Positions 1 through 9,492 of a DNA stretch of 64,000 nucleotides are shown piece by piece. The DNA is from Epithemia pelagica (taxonomy: Eukaryota; Bacillariophyta; Bacillariophyceae; Surirellales; Surirellaceae). Where the stretch lies: positions 5,828,001-5,892,000 of the forward strand of contig OX337228.1 of NCBI GenBank assembly GCA_946965045.2. Direction: 5' to 3'. The notes beneath the pieces were generated by a model that was given only the letters and a program-made list of their open reading frames with translations, did not search any database and was not told the DNA's origin. The first letter of the stretch is position 1; each line of letters begins with the position of its first letter. Both the position numbers and the translations under genes were made by a program.

Positions 1-356
1 CTCTCATACGATAGCTACCAGAACAATCTTGTTTCTCGTCTGGTTCAAGGATCTCCCGGAACTCAAAGTATGTGGATTGCCACCACGGAATGGTAAAGTG
101 GGTGGTAAAATGATGGATTTGGTCCCAGGGGTTCGGAGGCAAAGATAATTGATAATGCAAAACAAAACAAACACAAGAGTCATCCCACGATTCCACCATT
201 GTGTCGGAAGGTGAACAGTAGCTATTGTAGAGCTCGAAAGTACGGAAACCAGAGGCTGTGATCAGCGGTAGACCTTTCATTGTTTCCACGACCTTTGCCG
301 TGTTGGCTTTATAGCCGCCATCGGAATACTGGTCCTTGAGCCAAATCGAACCAAGC
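1..356 (-). CDS. Hypothetical protein, partial (3' part cut by the left edge)
   Basis: Reading leftwards on the minus strand, the frame is open from about 424 to the window edge with no stop; the first in-frame stop upstream is at 425-427. The best entry is a splice acceptor (TTGCTTAG) ending at 357, so this is probably an internal or last exon. The peptide is rich in aromatic residues, with stretches such as NPWDQIHHFTTHF and IPWWQSTYFEF, and has the composition of a folded protein. I do not recognise the family. The upstream exon was not located with confidence between 357 and 727, and the C-terminus lies outside the window. Confidence 0.45.
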
Positions 357-727
357 CTAAGCAATGGAGTAATTTGTTTCACACAAAAATTTGAAATTTC
401 CTCTGTGACGACGGGTAGTTTTTCTCAACTAAGCCATAGTCTTCCTATTTCGGAAGTAAGATTCCAAATTCCATGCCCTACATACGTCGCTGGTAGATTT
501 CCCTACATACGTACATATACGTAGACTAGTACTGGATGGTCACTGTGGCCATCAATTCTTCTACAAGACACATTACTCCTACTCCTACAACAGTTTCTCC
601 TACCTTAGGTCACATAATAGGACTACGTTCTCCAAGGAACATCCTAGTCTCTCTACGTCTATAGGGTATGGACGGGGAGAAGCTTCAATAGAGTGGTAGT
701 TAAGATTCAACCAATGCAAGGAAGTTC
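357..727. other. Non-coding gap between two minus-strand genes
   Basis: It should hold the 3' UTR of PWP1 and the intron or 5' end of the truncated gene on the left. It contains repeated ACATACGTA-type words near 480-525 and TACTCCTACTCCTAC near 580-596, one of the recurring intergenic motifs of this window. No coding exon could be fixed. Confidence 0.4.
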
Positions 728-2604
728 CTATCCTCTCCTCTTCCTTGCCTTTTTCTTCCCTTTCCGAGCATTGAGCTTCTTCTTGTCTTCTGTCCGAGAA
801 ACAGTCCTTTCCGACATCATCGCATTCAGGTCGTCCTGGTTTGCGGGGGCCGCCACTGCGCCACCACGCATTTCGCCCTCTGGTGAACGTTTTCCGAAAT
901 TTTGCCGAAAAATGTCCTCCTCTTCCATATCCCAGATTGACAAGCTGTTCCCTGAACCTCCACATGCCAGAAGGGCAGGGGCGGAAGCGTAAAAATCAAC
1001 ACTGTACAGCTTACCGGCGCACATGTCCTTGCTTCCACATGCACGGGGAGAACAACTTCTATCAACTCCAAGATCCCACAATGTGACACACTTGTCAACA
1101 GAACACGTCACCATTAAGCCAGAAATATTGGGGCTGTAAGATAGATCGGTCATGCCGCCGTATTCGTTCGCTACCACTGACCACAAAGGCGATGATGTTT
1201 CAAACTTTCGGACATCCCAACATTGAACCAGACCGTCCTCCGTACCAACAGTCAAGTATTCGGGATGAAATGGGTCCCAAGCGACAACCTCGCAGTCCGA
1301 CTGAGTCTTCACAGATTTGACGTTCCGCCCATCAGATCGAGCATCAAGCAAGGCAACAGTTTTGTCGTATGAGCCCGTGGCTAGCAAGGTACCTTCGTTG
1401 GGATGCCATACCACAGACTGAACTTTGCCTTTATGATGTTCAAAGGTGGCCGCGTTGGACTTCCCCGAGGAGTCATCGCCTGCCTGTGTGACATCCCATA
1501 GTTTTACGGTCGTATCAGCTGACCCACTCGCAACAACCTGCTTGTGGATTGCGTTCCAAGACAGTGACATTACAGCACCCGTGTGACTTCCAGGCCGCAG
1601 ACCTCCTGGTCTAAGATCACTTTTCCTTTGTGACATTTTCCCCAGTGGAGAAGATGTTTCGCCTCCCAAAATACAAGACGGCTCCAGTGCATTAAGTACA
1701 TCGAGGTTCCACATTTCAATACCTGTATCAAACGTGCCAACAGCACAAAAGTTGCCTGGGTTCCCGTCACAACTTACTCGGCCGTGAGCGAGGCAAAGAG
1801 GAAATGAAGGAAGTGGGATGTCGTGGTGAACATACAAAGAACCCTTCTTTGTATCATATACATGAACTTCCAATGCAGAGAAATCCTGGAGGGGTCTGTA
1901 GTGAGACATACTGAATTCGACTACCACAGCAATCAATGATCGCTTTATCACACACTTACATCCTCTGTTTTGGCGACAAGAACTAGCGCGTCATCTTCTG
2001 TCAATCGAACATCTTCAGCTTCACTATCATCCTCGTCGAAGTTCATCTCTTCCATATCTGCACCTGCACCCATTCCAATGCCATACAGCCCCATCGAATT
2101 AAGTCCATCTGCATCGACAGGCATGAACTCTCTCATATCTGGTACGTCATTTAAGTCGTCTTCGTCATCATCGTCGTCTTCGTCAGATTCCACCTCACGA
2201 CGAACGTTATCGCCATGGTTTTGCTGCATCCCAGGGGATCCATCATCATCTTCGTCATTCACTTTTCCAGATTTTTCGATCTCAGCTGAAACCGAGTTTT
2301 GTTGACCAACCAGAAGTTCACCTATGGCCTCGTCGCCATCTTCGTCGCTTGAGTACTCGTCCATACGCAGGTCTGGGGGTAACGCGTTCGCCGATTCATT
2401 CGCCGATAAGACAACTTTCATTGTTCCTCTTTTTCGTTTGAATTCATGTGTTTCCTTTGGTGAAGAAGCTTTTTTTGTTGCCTCGTCGGCTTGTTCTTCT
2501 TGTTCCATCGCTTGAATCATCTCCCTCTCCCTTGCACTAAGCTCATACCGTTTAGGGCTTGGATCTGCAACACCAGCTGGAACCCATCCAATAGCAGATA
2601 TCAT
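728..2604 (-). CDS. PWP1: Periodic tryptophan protein 1 (WD40, ribosome biogenesis)
   Basis: Two exons, 2604-1960 and 1885-728, with a 74-bp intron (donor GTAAGT, acceptor CTCCAG, phase 0), give 600 residues. The N-terminus MISAIGWVPAG matches the conserved PWP1 start (MISAxxWVPxG), so I begin at 2604. Residues about 60-200 are a long acidic stretch, as in family members. The junction reads into LEVHVYDTKKGSLYVHHDIPLPSFPL, a PWP1 hallmark (split here: LEVHVYD, then YVHHDIPLP), followed by WD repeats with TVKLWD, VALLDARS, VQCWDV, VTLWDL and LSIWDM. The tail is basic. PWP1 acts in the nucleolus in pre-rRNA processing and rDNA chromatin. Identification is firm; the exact splice site is inferred from frame and conservation. 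Confidence 0.93.
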
Positions 2605-2898
2605 AGTATTCAATTTGGAAGCACAGAAACTCTAGAATAACAAGCATGTACTGCCTCTTGTGACAACTGTTCGCCGTAACTCCATTGATGGAATTGCCGA
2701 GGAAATAGAAAGGAAATATTGGTTGTGGTTGGTGGTAGGAGATCTATGATAGGCAGATCGCTTTTGAATCGCCTCATGACCTGTTGAGTCTCGGAGAGAT
2801 CTACCCTAATAATCTCAACTTTCTAGGAGTATTTTTATATGGCTAAATATATGATAGGAGTAGGAGTAGCACATTTCATCTCGTTCGTCTATCAACTA

Positions 2899-3321
2899 TC
2901 AACTCATTTCATCAGCACTACCAGAGGACCCTACGCACATGGCAACACCGAATACGATAAGCGAGGACGCAACAATAGTCTTCACCGGGGAATCCACTTT
3001 TTCGCCGATAACGAAGCTCGTTAAAACTGAGAAGAATAGGGCAAGTCCATTGCAAATAGGGACTGAAGCCGATATGTCAGAATTCCCGAGAGTTAGATAG
3101 AATAGCAAGGACCCCGCCTGATTGAGTATGTAGGGAAGCAACACACCGACATGGCTGAATTTCTTCAGAGACGGAAGCAGCCGCGATCCTTCTTGTTGTG
3201 ACCCTGTTCCAAATTGCTCTGCCGAGCTGTTGGACTGTAATGCTTCATGGCGCAAAAGTGGATTTGTGCAACCCCAGAAAATTCCGACAAAGATCATAGA
3301 CACATAGTCAAGGTATGTCAT
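2899..3321 (-). CDS. TMEM234-like small multidrug-transporter-fold membrane protein
   Basis: A single exon of 140 residues, starting at MTYLDYVSM (3321), the first true ATG in frame. It has four hydrophobic segments. The motifs FWGCTNPLLRHEA near residue 15, LLPYILNQAGSLLFYLTLG in the middle and SASVPICNGLALFFSVLTS match the TMEM234 family (family consensus: W-G-x-T-x-P-L-L, LNQ-x-GSL-x-Y-LTL, VPI-x-N-x-LA). Length is typical of the family. Its function is poorly known; the fold belongs to the drug/metabolite transporter group with EamA-type half repeats. The gene lies head-on to the repeat-bearing 3.4-4.4 kb interval. Confidence 0.85.
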   Translation of the reverse strand: MTYLDYVSMIFVGIFWGCTNPLLRHEALQSNSSAEQFGTGSQQEGSRLLPSLKKFSHVGVLLPYILNQAGSLLFYLTLGNSDISASVPICNGLALFFSVLTSFVIGEKVDSPVKTIVASSLIVFGVAMCVGSSGSADEMS

Positions 3322-3525
3322 ACTCCTACTGCCTTTTCGATTCAAGCTCCGAGCTGTTGCTATCTTGTCCTTCTACATCCAGCCAAACTCGCGCTAGCAA
3401 GCGATGCTTACGTACTTTATCTCCGAGTCGATTACACTCTATCATACGGGACCCCCGATTTATGCTATAAATCATAACAATAGAATGAAGTGGAACCGCG
3501 ACGGAATTTTTTGAATCTGGATACC

Positions 3526-3606
3526 TACCCCCTAGCGGGGGTGGTTTTTAGGTATGGGGGTGGCTCAGAGAAATTACACCCTATAAGCCACCCCCGCTAG
3601 GGAGTA
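3526..3606. repeat. GC-rich hairpin repeat, full copy
   Basis: The left arm TACCCCCTAGCGGGGGTGG (3526-3544) pairs with the right arm at 3588-3606, with 18 of 19 positions complementary, around a 43-nt loop. The arms also contain the palindrome-like core CCCCTAGCGGGG. The right half recurs at 4248-4305. It looks like a small inverted-repeat element, or the remnant of one. It is not a canonical terminator, since there is no following T-tract and this is a eukaryotic genome. Confidence 0.75.
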
Positions 3607-4247
3607 CCCCTATACCTATTTGCCAAAAATAACCTGTTTCCAGTCGGCCGGCATGTCTCATTTCCTCCACCACGATAACAACACGGGCCATGGTGTTGCA
3701 CAGGTTGTTGTGCACCTATTTGGACTCGTGAAACCTGTCTTCCTAGTCATAGACCTCAAACCAATAGTGTAGAATGCATCGGCATCACCAAAATTTAAAG
3801 GTTAAGGCTATTATGCATCAGACTCATAGGCGCCATGCCTCGTGGCACAGGTACGGAAGCGACGTATTGCCATTTCTAACGAAGCAACTCAAAGGGACTA
3901 TATGGCTCTTATCATGCATTGTTTGGACACCTATTGGTACACAATACACATCACAGTAGTAGTTACACAGTGTATTGTTAGCAAAACGGCAACTCTCATG
4001 TATTTTCACGCCATCATGGTCTCCTATTGAGCCGTATTACAGCGTCACTGTATTGGTCATTTCCTAGAATGGCCCGCATGCACTGTGCCCCTCACAATGC
4101 ACTGACATGGTACCGATATGAAGCATGTGATGGTCGGATCATGATGGGGTGGCCGTAGGAGGTCACCAGCAACGACAAAGTTTGATTGTCGTGTTGTTAT
4201 CGCGGTGGAAGGAATGAGATATGCCGGCCGACTGGAGCCAGGAAAAA

Positions 4248-4305
4248 GGTATGGGGGTGGTTCACAGAAACTACAACCTCAAAACCACCCCCGCTAGGGG
4301 GTACT
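4248..4305. repeat. GC-rich repeat, half copy lacking the left arm
   Basis: The 58 bp starting GGTATGGGGGTGG align to 3551-3608 with about nine mismatches and no gaps. The left hairpin arm is missing here, replaced by unrelated sequence. It lies about 85-140 bp upstream of the UQCRC2 start codon, so it probably sits in the promoter or 5' UTR. Confidence 0.75.
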
Positions 4306-4390
4306 CTCGTATCGGCGCACGGACAAAGGACGACGCCATCGTCTCTCCTTTTGATGCAACGCCGCACCCTGAAGAGACAACTCAACAGCA

Positions 4391-5893
4391 ATGAGACCGG
4401 CGATTGGAAGAGCTCTCGTCCAAAAGACGCTTTCGCGTCCACTTGCGTACGCGAACCGGCAGTTTTCCGCTCTGTTGACGTTGGAACAGGAGGCTCCAGG
4501 GTATGTGTCCGACTGGATGAGATGGTGGTTCCGATAAAAAAGCTATTGCAGTTTCACAGCTTCGTGTTCATCTGGACTTGACCCATTTCTTTTGCATAGT
4601 CTTACGTTTATTCTTGCTTTCCAGAATACCTTCTCTCTCCCCGGAACCCAATAAGGCAACTGATGCCTCAGTTTCAACGTTACCTAGCGGCTTGGTTGTG
4701 GTCACCGAGAATGCTTGTTCAACAAGCACAGTCTCGATGACCTACCCCATGGCTGGATCGGGCTCTGAAGCTGCCGACAGTCAAGGCGCTGCATTGGTCA
4801 ACAAGTGCCTGGGATTCAAGTCTGGATCTGACATGTCTACTCTCTTCATTTACCGAACCGTGGAGGACGCGGGAGGAGTTCCGTTTACTTCGGCTGATCG
4901 TTACGGCGCGACTCTGGGATACACTGTTCCAAGGGAAATGGCCTCCAGTATTGTCAATACTCTTGCAATTGACTGCAGTTTCGAACCATGGGATGTTCGC
5001 GATGCCATCAAACTTGCTTCAATTGAGTCTGAAGAAGCTGGAAACAGCGCGCAAATTGTTCTCACTGAAAACCTCTACGCAGCCGCCTATGGAGCACAAA
5101 CTGCGGCGGGTCGCACCTTCTACTCTTACGATGTCACGTCTGATTCAGTGAAGGATTTCCGCGATCAGGGCTACGGAATCAAAGGAGCAGTTCTTGCTGC
5201 TACCGGAATCCCTGATCATGCAGCCTTCTGCTCTGAGGTTTCCGAACTCCTTGCATCGGCTCCCGCTGGTGACTCTAGCAAGGCAGCTCCATTTTCGTAC
5301 CTAGGTGGAGAAAGTCGTGTCTATGCCCCAGGCTCAGGATACGCGCATGTCGCATTTGCCTTCCAGAGTTCCGCCACTTCCGTCGTTGCAAGTGTTGTCA
5401 AACATGCATTGACCCTTGCAGGTTCAGAGTCGGGTCTTCAAGGTTTCTCCTCGAAAGGTCTTGTTGGTGTTTATGCCGGAAGTGCCGACTCGGCAGGAAT
5501 TGTGGATGCGATGACTACTGCCTTGACAAGCTCCCTTACGAGCGATGTCATTGCGCGAGCCAAAGCACTTGCGAAGTTGGAAACCTTGATGGCGATCGAC
5601 GGAGGAAGCAAGACTTTGGCTGAGGTTATGACCGCATCCGTACTGGAAACAGGAAGCTTCAGTGGGCCGGCAGATATTGCCAAAAGCTACGACTCAGTGA
5701 CAGACGGTGACGTTACAAGTGCTTTGTCCGCGATGCTCAAATCAAATCCTTCTCTTGCCGCTGTGGGAGATATCAGCATGGTACCCGTAAGTTCTTCTTC
5801 TCTTTTTTGTTCTGTACATATACAGCGACTAACCGTCTATCTTTGCGTTGCCTTATCCAGTACCATGCCACTGTCGCAGCTCGTTTCAGTTAG
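4391..5893 (+). CDS. UQCRC2: Ubiquinol-cytochrome c reductase core subunit 2-like (M16 family)
   Basis: Three exons, 4391-4500, 4625-5786 and 5861-5893, give 434 residues; introns are 124 and 74 bp (donors GTATGT and GTAAGT). Exon 1 encodes a mitochondrial presequence, basic and free of acidic residues in its first ~25 positions (MRPAIGRALVQKTLSRPLAY). The body starts VSTLPSGLVVVTE and continues with the two M16 half-domains. The zinc motif HxxEH of active processing peptidases is absent, and the protein ends YHATVAARFS. Absence of the metal site and the length fit complex III core protein 2 better than MPP-beta; an MPP-alpha-like role is the alternative. The final exon of ten codons and the stop was found from the splice pattern. 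Confidence 0.85.
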
Positions 5894-6494
5894 TTTCGTA
5901 CTCCGTAGTAATAAGAATGAAGGAGACTGTCTTGTGCCTCAGATTGTAGTTTTCTCAGACTACTTTTGAACCGTAGGCGTCTGAGTGTGGTCATGCTTTG
6001 TTTGGTATTCCTCTGAACAACATTCGAACGACAACGACTTTTGGTTGTAGGATCTGCTTCGGGAAACTTCTGTTGGATCTCGTAAAAAGATATGAAACAG
6101 CAAACTGTACGCTTTTCCATTTCCATCTTCATTTGAGCTTGTTGTAAGTTGTAAATGCCGAGAGCACTTATCATCGCATTCGTGAGTGGGACACATGCGG
6201 CTTCGGCAATTGTCGGAGCTCATGTATGGTTTGGTTTCGGTCTTCTGTCATATGGAACACCAGATCATAGGTTTATCTTCCGATTAATAGCCAGAAAACG
6301 GAAGAAACCACATTACAAATGCTAAGAAGGTGATCTAGAACACTTTCCATTTCCTTAGCTTGAGCTCCTGGAGAAGGACTAGAGACGGACGATCAACTAC
6401 CGAGCATAATCTACCTACTCCTACCTAGCTAGAGAGGGTGATTGCCAAGATACTCCCCTACCTTGTCGCCAGAACACATCTCAAGAGTTTGGCC
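5894..6494. other. Intergenic region
   Basis: It holds the 3' flank of UQCRC2 and the 5' flank of the next gene. Short open frames on the minus strand have no coding character. A CTACCTACTCCTACCTAGC motif followed by TAGAG lies at 6411-6436, about 60 bp before the next start codon, and matches motifs upstream of several other genes here. Confidence 0.5.
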
Positions 6495-7826
6495 ATGGCA
6501 TCTCATTTGCACGCCCGAAAGAAAACGCAAAACGATGACATTGAGGATGGCAATGCCTCGGCGAGAAACCATCCTTCGACTCTAAACCAGAATCGGAATC
6601 AGAAGAAGCGAAGGCATGGTCCCTCCGAGGTAGCAGCTGCATCCTTGTCTGTCTCTGGCTTTCTCGCTGTTGGACTTTTGTTGGGTTACTTTCTGTTACA
6701 TAATCAACACCGAAAAGTCATTCTTCATGTTATCAGCGATCCTCTTGGTCATGGAAGAGGAGTAATGCATGGACGGCAGGGATTCAGGCATCATTTCTAT
6801 ACGGGAAATCCTAGATATGTCACTGTTGTGATGCCGTCGGTTGTCAATCCCGGTGGAAGAAGACGACGCCTCAACTCCATCCAAGACACTTGGGGTGGTA
6901 GCGCAAGAGCAATATATGTTGTCCATAATGTATCCGAGTTTCCACAGGCATCCCATGCTGTCTTGTCAGAAGAGTCTAGCCCCGAAGATCGATATGCCTA
7001 TCCTCAACTGATGTTGATGCCGAAGAACATTGGGGTCGAAAGTGGTGTTGCTCGTTTGATTTATACAATCCGTACAACTTACAATAGAGTTGATCCTGAT
7101 TTCGCTTTCTTTGTGAACGATCATACGTTTGTCATTCCTGCACATTTGTGCAAATACCTGGAGCATCGTTCTCCAGACAACGCTATGTACGGTGGGCATG
7201 CATTACGAAACGGCAAGTCAGATACATTCAATTCTGGAGCAGCTGGATATATTCTTTCTCGTTCAACTATGAAACAACTTCTCGAAAGTTTTGAAAGGGG
7301 CACTGCCAACTGCGATGCGTCCACTGCAGACGAGTGGCTCCAAAACAATCCTAGTCTTGTCGTCGTCCAATGCCTCAAAAGCTTGGGAATTCGCCCTGTC
7401 GATACCCGCGGTGCAAAGAAATGGCACCGGTTTCATGCTTATCCCTTGACACGGGTTGTGTCGGGTGACATGGACAAGTGGTTTTTTGAGAAACACCGAG
7501 AAATGGATCAGATTGCCGGGTTTCCGAGTTCCTACAATGACGTTCTCAGTGGGGAAGATTGCTGTTCGATGGATACAATATCGTTTCATTATGTTGAATG
7601 GAAAGAATCGAAAGCTCTATTTGCGGTCCTAGAGGAGTTACTTGAGAATCCTCATCTTTCGGATCACGAAGTGAAGCTGCTGATGAAAGCAGAATGGCCG
7701 TCCAACAGCTATGAGATTGGATTCTATTCTAGAGGATTACCGAAAGATTCTGACACGAACGGATGGCGAAGCCTGATTGCGACAGTACGAAAGATCTCTA
7801 CTCGAGGCACTCAACGAGACTGCTAG
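6495..7826 (+). CDS. Type II membrane glycosyltransferase, C1GALT/Fringe-like (GT31)
   Basis: A single exon of 443 residues; I chose the ATG at 6495 because upstream codons lack ATG. A short basic cytoplasmic tail is followed by one membrane anchor (about residues 47-68), the topology of Golgi glycosyltransferases. The luminal part has PRYVTVVMPSVVN, QDTWGGSARAIYVV, the metal-site region FAFFVNDHTFVIP, and FNSGAAGYILS, which matches the (G/S)GAGYVLS motif of the Fringe/core-1 galactosyltransferase group. A Cys pair and a late FHYV segment also fit. The metal motif reads NDH rather than the usual DDD, which is unusual. Donor and acceptor sugars cannot be told from sequence. Confidence 0.75.
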   Translation: MASHLHARKKTQNDDIEDGNASARNHPSTLNQNRNQKKRRHGPSEVAAASLSVSGFLAVGLLLGYFLLHNQHRKVILHVISDPLGHGRGVMHGRQGFRHHFYTGNPRYVTVVMPSVVNPGGRRRRLNSIQDTWGGSARAIYVVHNVSEFPQASHAVLSEESSPEDRYAYPQLMLMPKNIGVESGVARLIYTIRTTYNRVDPDFAFFVNDHTFVIPAHLCKYLEHRSPDNAMYGGHALRNGKSDTFNSGAAGYILSRSTMKQLLESFERGTANCDASTADEWLQNNPSLVVVQCLKSLGIRPVDTRGAKKWHRFHAYPLTRVVSGDMDKWFFEKHREMDQIAGFPSSYNDVLSGEDCCSMDTISFHYVEWKESKALFAVLEELLENPHLSDHEVKLLMKAEWPSNSYEIGFYSRGLPKDSDTNGWRSLIATVRKISTRGTQRDC

Positions 7827-7898
7827 ATGGGATTGTTAGTTTAGCTGTGCTCATGGACAGTAAAGTATCTTGTTCCAAAAATACAATATTTAACTCCC

Positions 7899-9143
7899 CT
7901 AGTCGTAGGCTTTAGGTGTTGCGATTGGTTCGCACAACTTGGCCGCTGGTGTGCATTTGCTCCAGCATCGGGATGGTATTCCGATCCTGTCTTCCAATAT
8001 ACGGCCATTTTCCGTCGATTCAAGTTGAAGTTCAATATAGTTGATCGTTGGGTGCTTGTCGGCGAACTTGCGTATATGATTTGTGTGCCATTCATAGAAC
8101 GACTTGAATTGACGTGCCCTCGCCGCGAAAGGGGGGAAACCCGTGGCATTGCAGGGACGCCATCGATCGAGCAATGACCCATCGCCCCAATTTCTCATGC
8201 TGTGGTACCAGCTGTTTGTATCACGAACAATAAGGATAATTGTCAGGTCAGGGTAGTGCTTGTAAATGGCCTCCAATGCATCGACTGAAGGATAAAAACA
8301 ATCTGACCCAGATGATTTCTCATAGTTGGCAAACCCTGTATCAGTAAAAATATCGTGTTGTCCACACTCTTGAAACGGCGGTCGATCGGCAAGGACATTT
8401 TGTCGGATACACTGACCCGTTTGAACAGGTTTCGTCAAATTTCCTTGCTTTATCCACTGATGGCTCGCCCTGTGTCCCCCGCAATTGAAATATTGCCAAA
8501 TGCTTGTGGTACCACTCTTGGGGAGGCTTGCCACAAATACGGGTACCTGAACATTAAGAGGGTAAACAGTTTCCGCCGTCATTCCTGGATCCCATTGATC
8601 ATGAAGCGATTGGAAGCGGTCGTATTCCTCGTCAGTTTTTGCCTTCTTATTTTGCTTGGGTTGGTTCTTTTTCTGAATCGATGGCTGTTTCTTTTTTGGA
8701 GCAGAATTTGTAACACTATTTACTGGTAGGCGGAGGTTACCGGTTGATTCAATTCCACCAGACGATATGCTAGAAAGTTTTCGAACCCTTTTAGGTTCCT
8801 TCAGGATGTCTGTGTAGTCTGAAGAGGAAATGTCAGATAATTTCCGGCCAGTGTCGGAGTTCATTTGACCTTGTGTTGGTGGGAGGTAAAGAGATTCGGA
8901 ATTGCTAACAGCATCGGATTCATGTGGTTGGGTTGTCATGTCTTCAGGTATCGTCAATGAAAGGATTCTGAACTCGGTATCAGCAGCTGTATTGAGCATG
9001 ATGGAAACCCAAACAAAAGAAAGAGCAATCGATGCTGCAACAAAGTACTTCCAGCCTTGCGCGGTATCCATAGAAGGCAAAGGCATGCTCGAACGTCGTG
9101 CCAGGGATGAAGAGAGGTTTGAATTTGTCTTTCTGGAGGACAT
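7899..9143 (-). CDS. Membrane-anchored sulfotransferase-like protein
   Basis: A single exon of 414 residues starting at MSSRKTNSN (9143), the only true ATG near the 5' end. A membrane segment (about residues 30-52) follows a Ser-rich tail, giving type II topology as in Golgi sulfotransferases. A low-complexity Lys/Gln-rich stem leads to the catalytic domain: FVASLPKSGTTSIWQYF is the 5'-phosphosulfate loop, and LTIILIVRDTNSWYHSMRNW is the 3'-phosphate-binding region with its Arg and Ser. It ends with a conserved region starting YIELQLE. PAPS would be the sulfate donor; the acceptor is unknown. The gene is divergent from ArsS across about 350 bp. Confidence 0.8.
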   Translation of the reverse strand: MSSRKTNSNLSSSLARRSSMPLPSMDTAQGWKYFVAASIALSFVWVSIMLNTAADTEFRILSLTIPEDMTTQPHESDAVSNSESLYLPPTQGQMNSDTGRKLSDISSSDYTDILKEPKRVRKLSSISSGGIESTGNLRLPVNSVTNSAPKKKQPSIQKKNQPKQNKKAKTDEEYDRFQSLHDQWDPGMTAETVYPLNVQVPVFVASLPKSGTTSIWQYFNCGGHRASHQWIKQGNLTKPVQTGQCIRQNVLADRPPFQECGQHDIFTDTGFANYEKSSGSDCFYPSVDALEAIYKHYPDLTIILIVRDTNSWYHSMRNWGDGSLLDRWRPCNATGFPPFAARARQFKSFYEWHTNHIRKFADKHPTINYIELQLESTENGRILEDRIGIPSRCWSKCTPAAKLCEPIATPKAYD

Positions 9144-9492
9144 TATTGCATACAGATATTCATCACTTTGTTTGTGATTGCTTGTCTGCAATGCGGTCTT
9201 CCGATTGTGCAAAAGGTAACCTTAACCTTACTCCTCTAGCTACTCTAGCTAGAGGACGAGTTCTCCTTTGGGTTTTGGGTTGTTGGATTTTGAGCGACTT
9301 ACTGGCGTCTAAAAAACTTTTTTTAGGAGTAGCTGAGTCTTCGGAAAGAAAACGCGACGATGTGGTGTGGTTTGATGATGTGTGGTTGTGCATTTTGCAT
9401 TGGCGCGCAACAGAAACAGATGGGAAGAAGATAAAGAAAATTGCATTCCTATAATGCTAATATCTGGAGTCATGAGGTGGATGTTGAGCATA
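9144..9492. other. Divergent promoter region between the sulfotransferase and ArsS genes
   Basis: A 349-bp interval between two head-to-head start codons. At 9230-9255 it contains TACTCCTCTAGCTACTCTAG followed by CTAGAGG, a version of the motif repeated upstream of other genes here. Other ATGs in frame with ArsS occur at 9454, 9472 and 9481, so the mRNA start decides which is used. Confidence 0.5.

Larger units (their letters stand above)
3322..4390. other. Intergenic region with two GC-rich repeats, upstream of UQCRC2
   Basis: About 1.07 kb without a convincing gene. Several short open frames of 60 codons or so exist on both strands but none has coding character. It holds a near-perfect hairpin at 3526-3606 and a partial second copy at 4248-4305, listed separately. 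The rest should hold the promoters of the divergent neighbours. Confidence 0.6.

Noticed and set aside
4186-4581. A separate 131-codon plus-strand gene before UQCRC2
   Set aside because: It covers the UQCRC2 presequence exon in another frame, and its peptide has no coding character.
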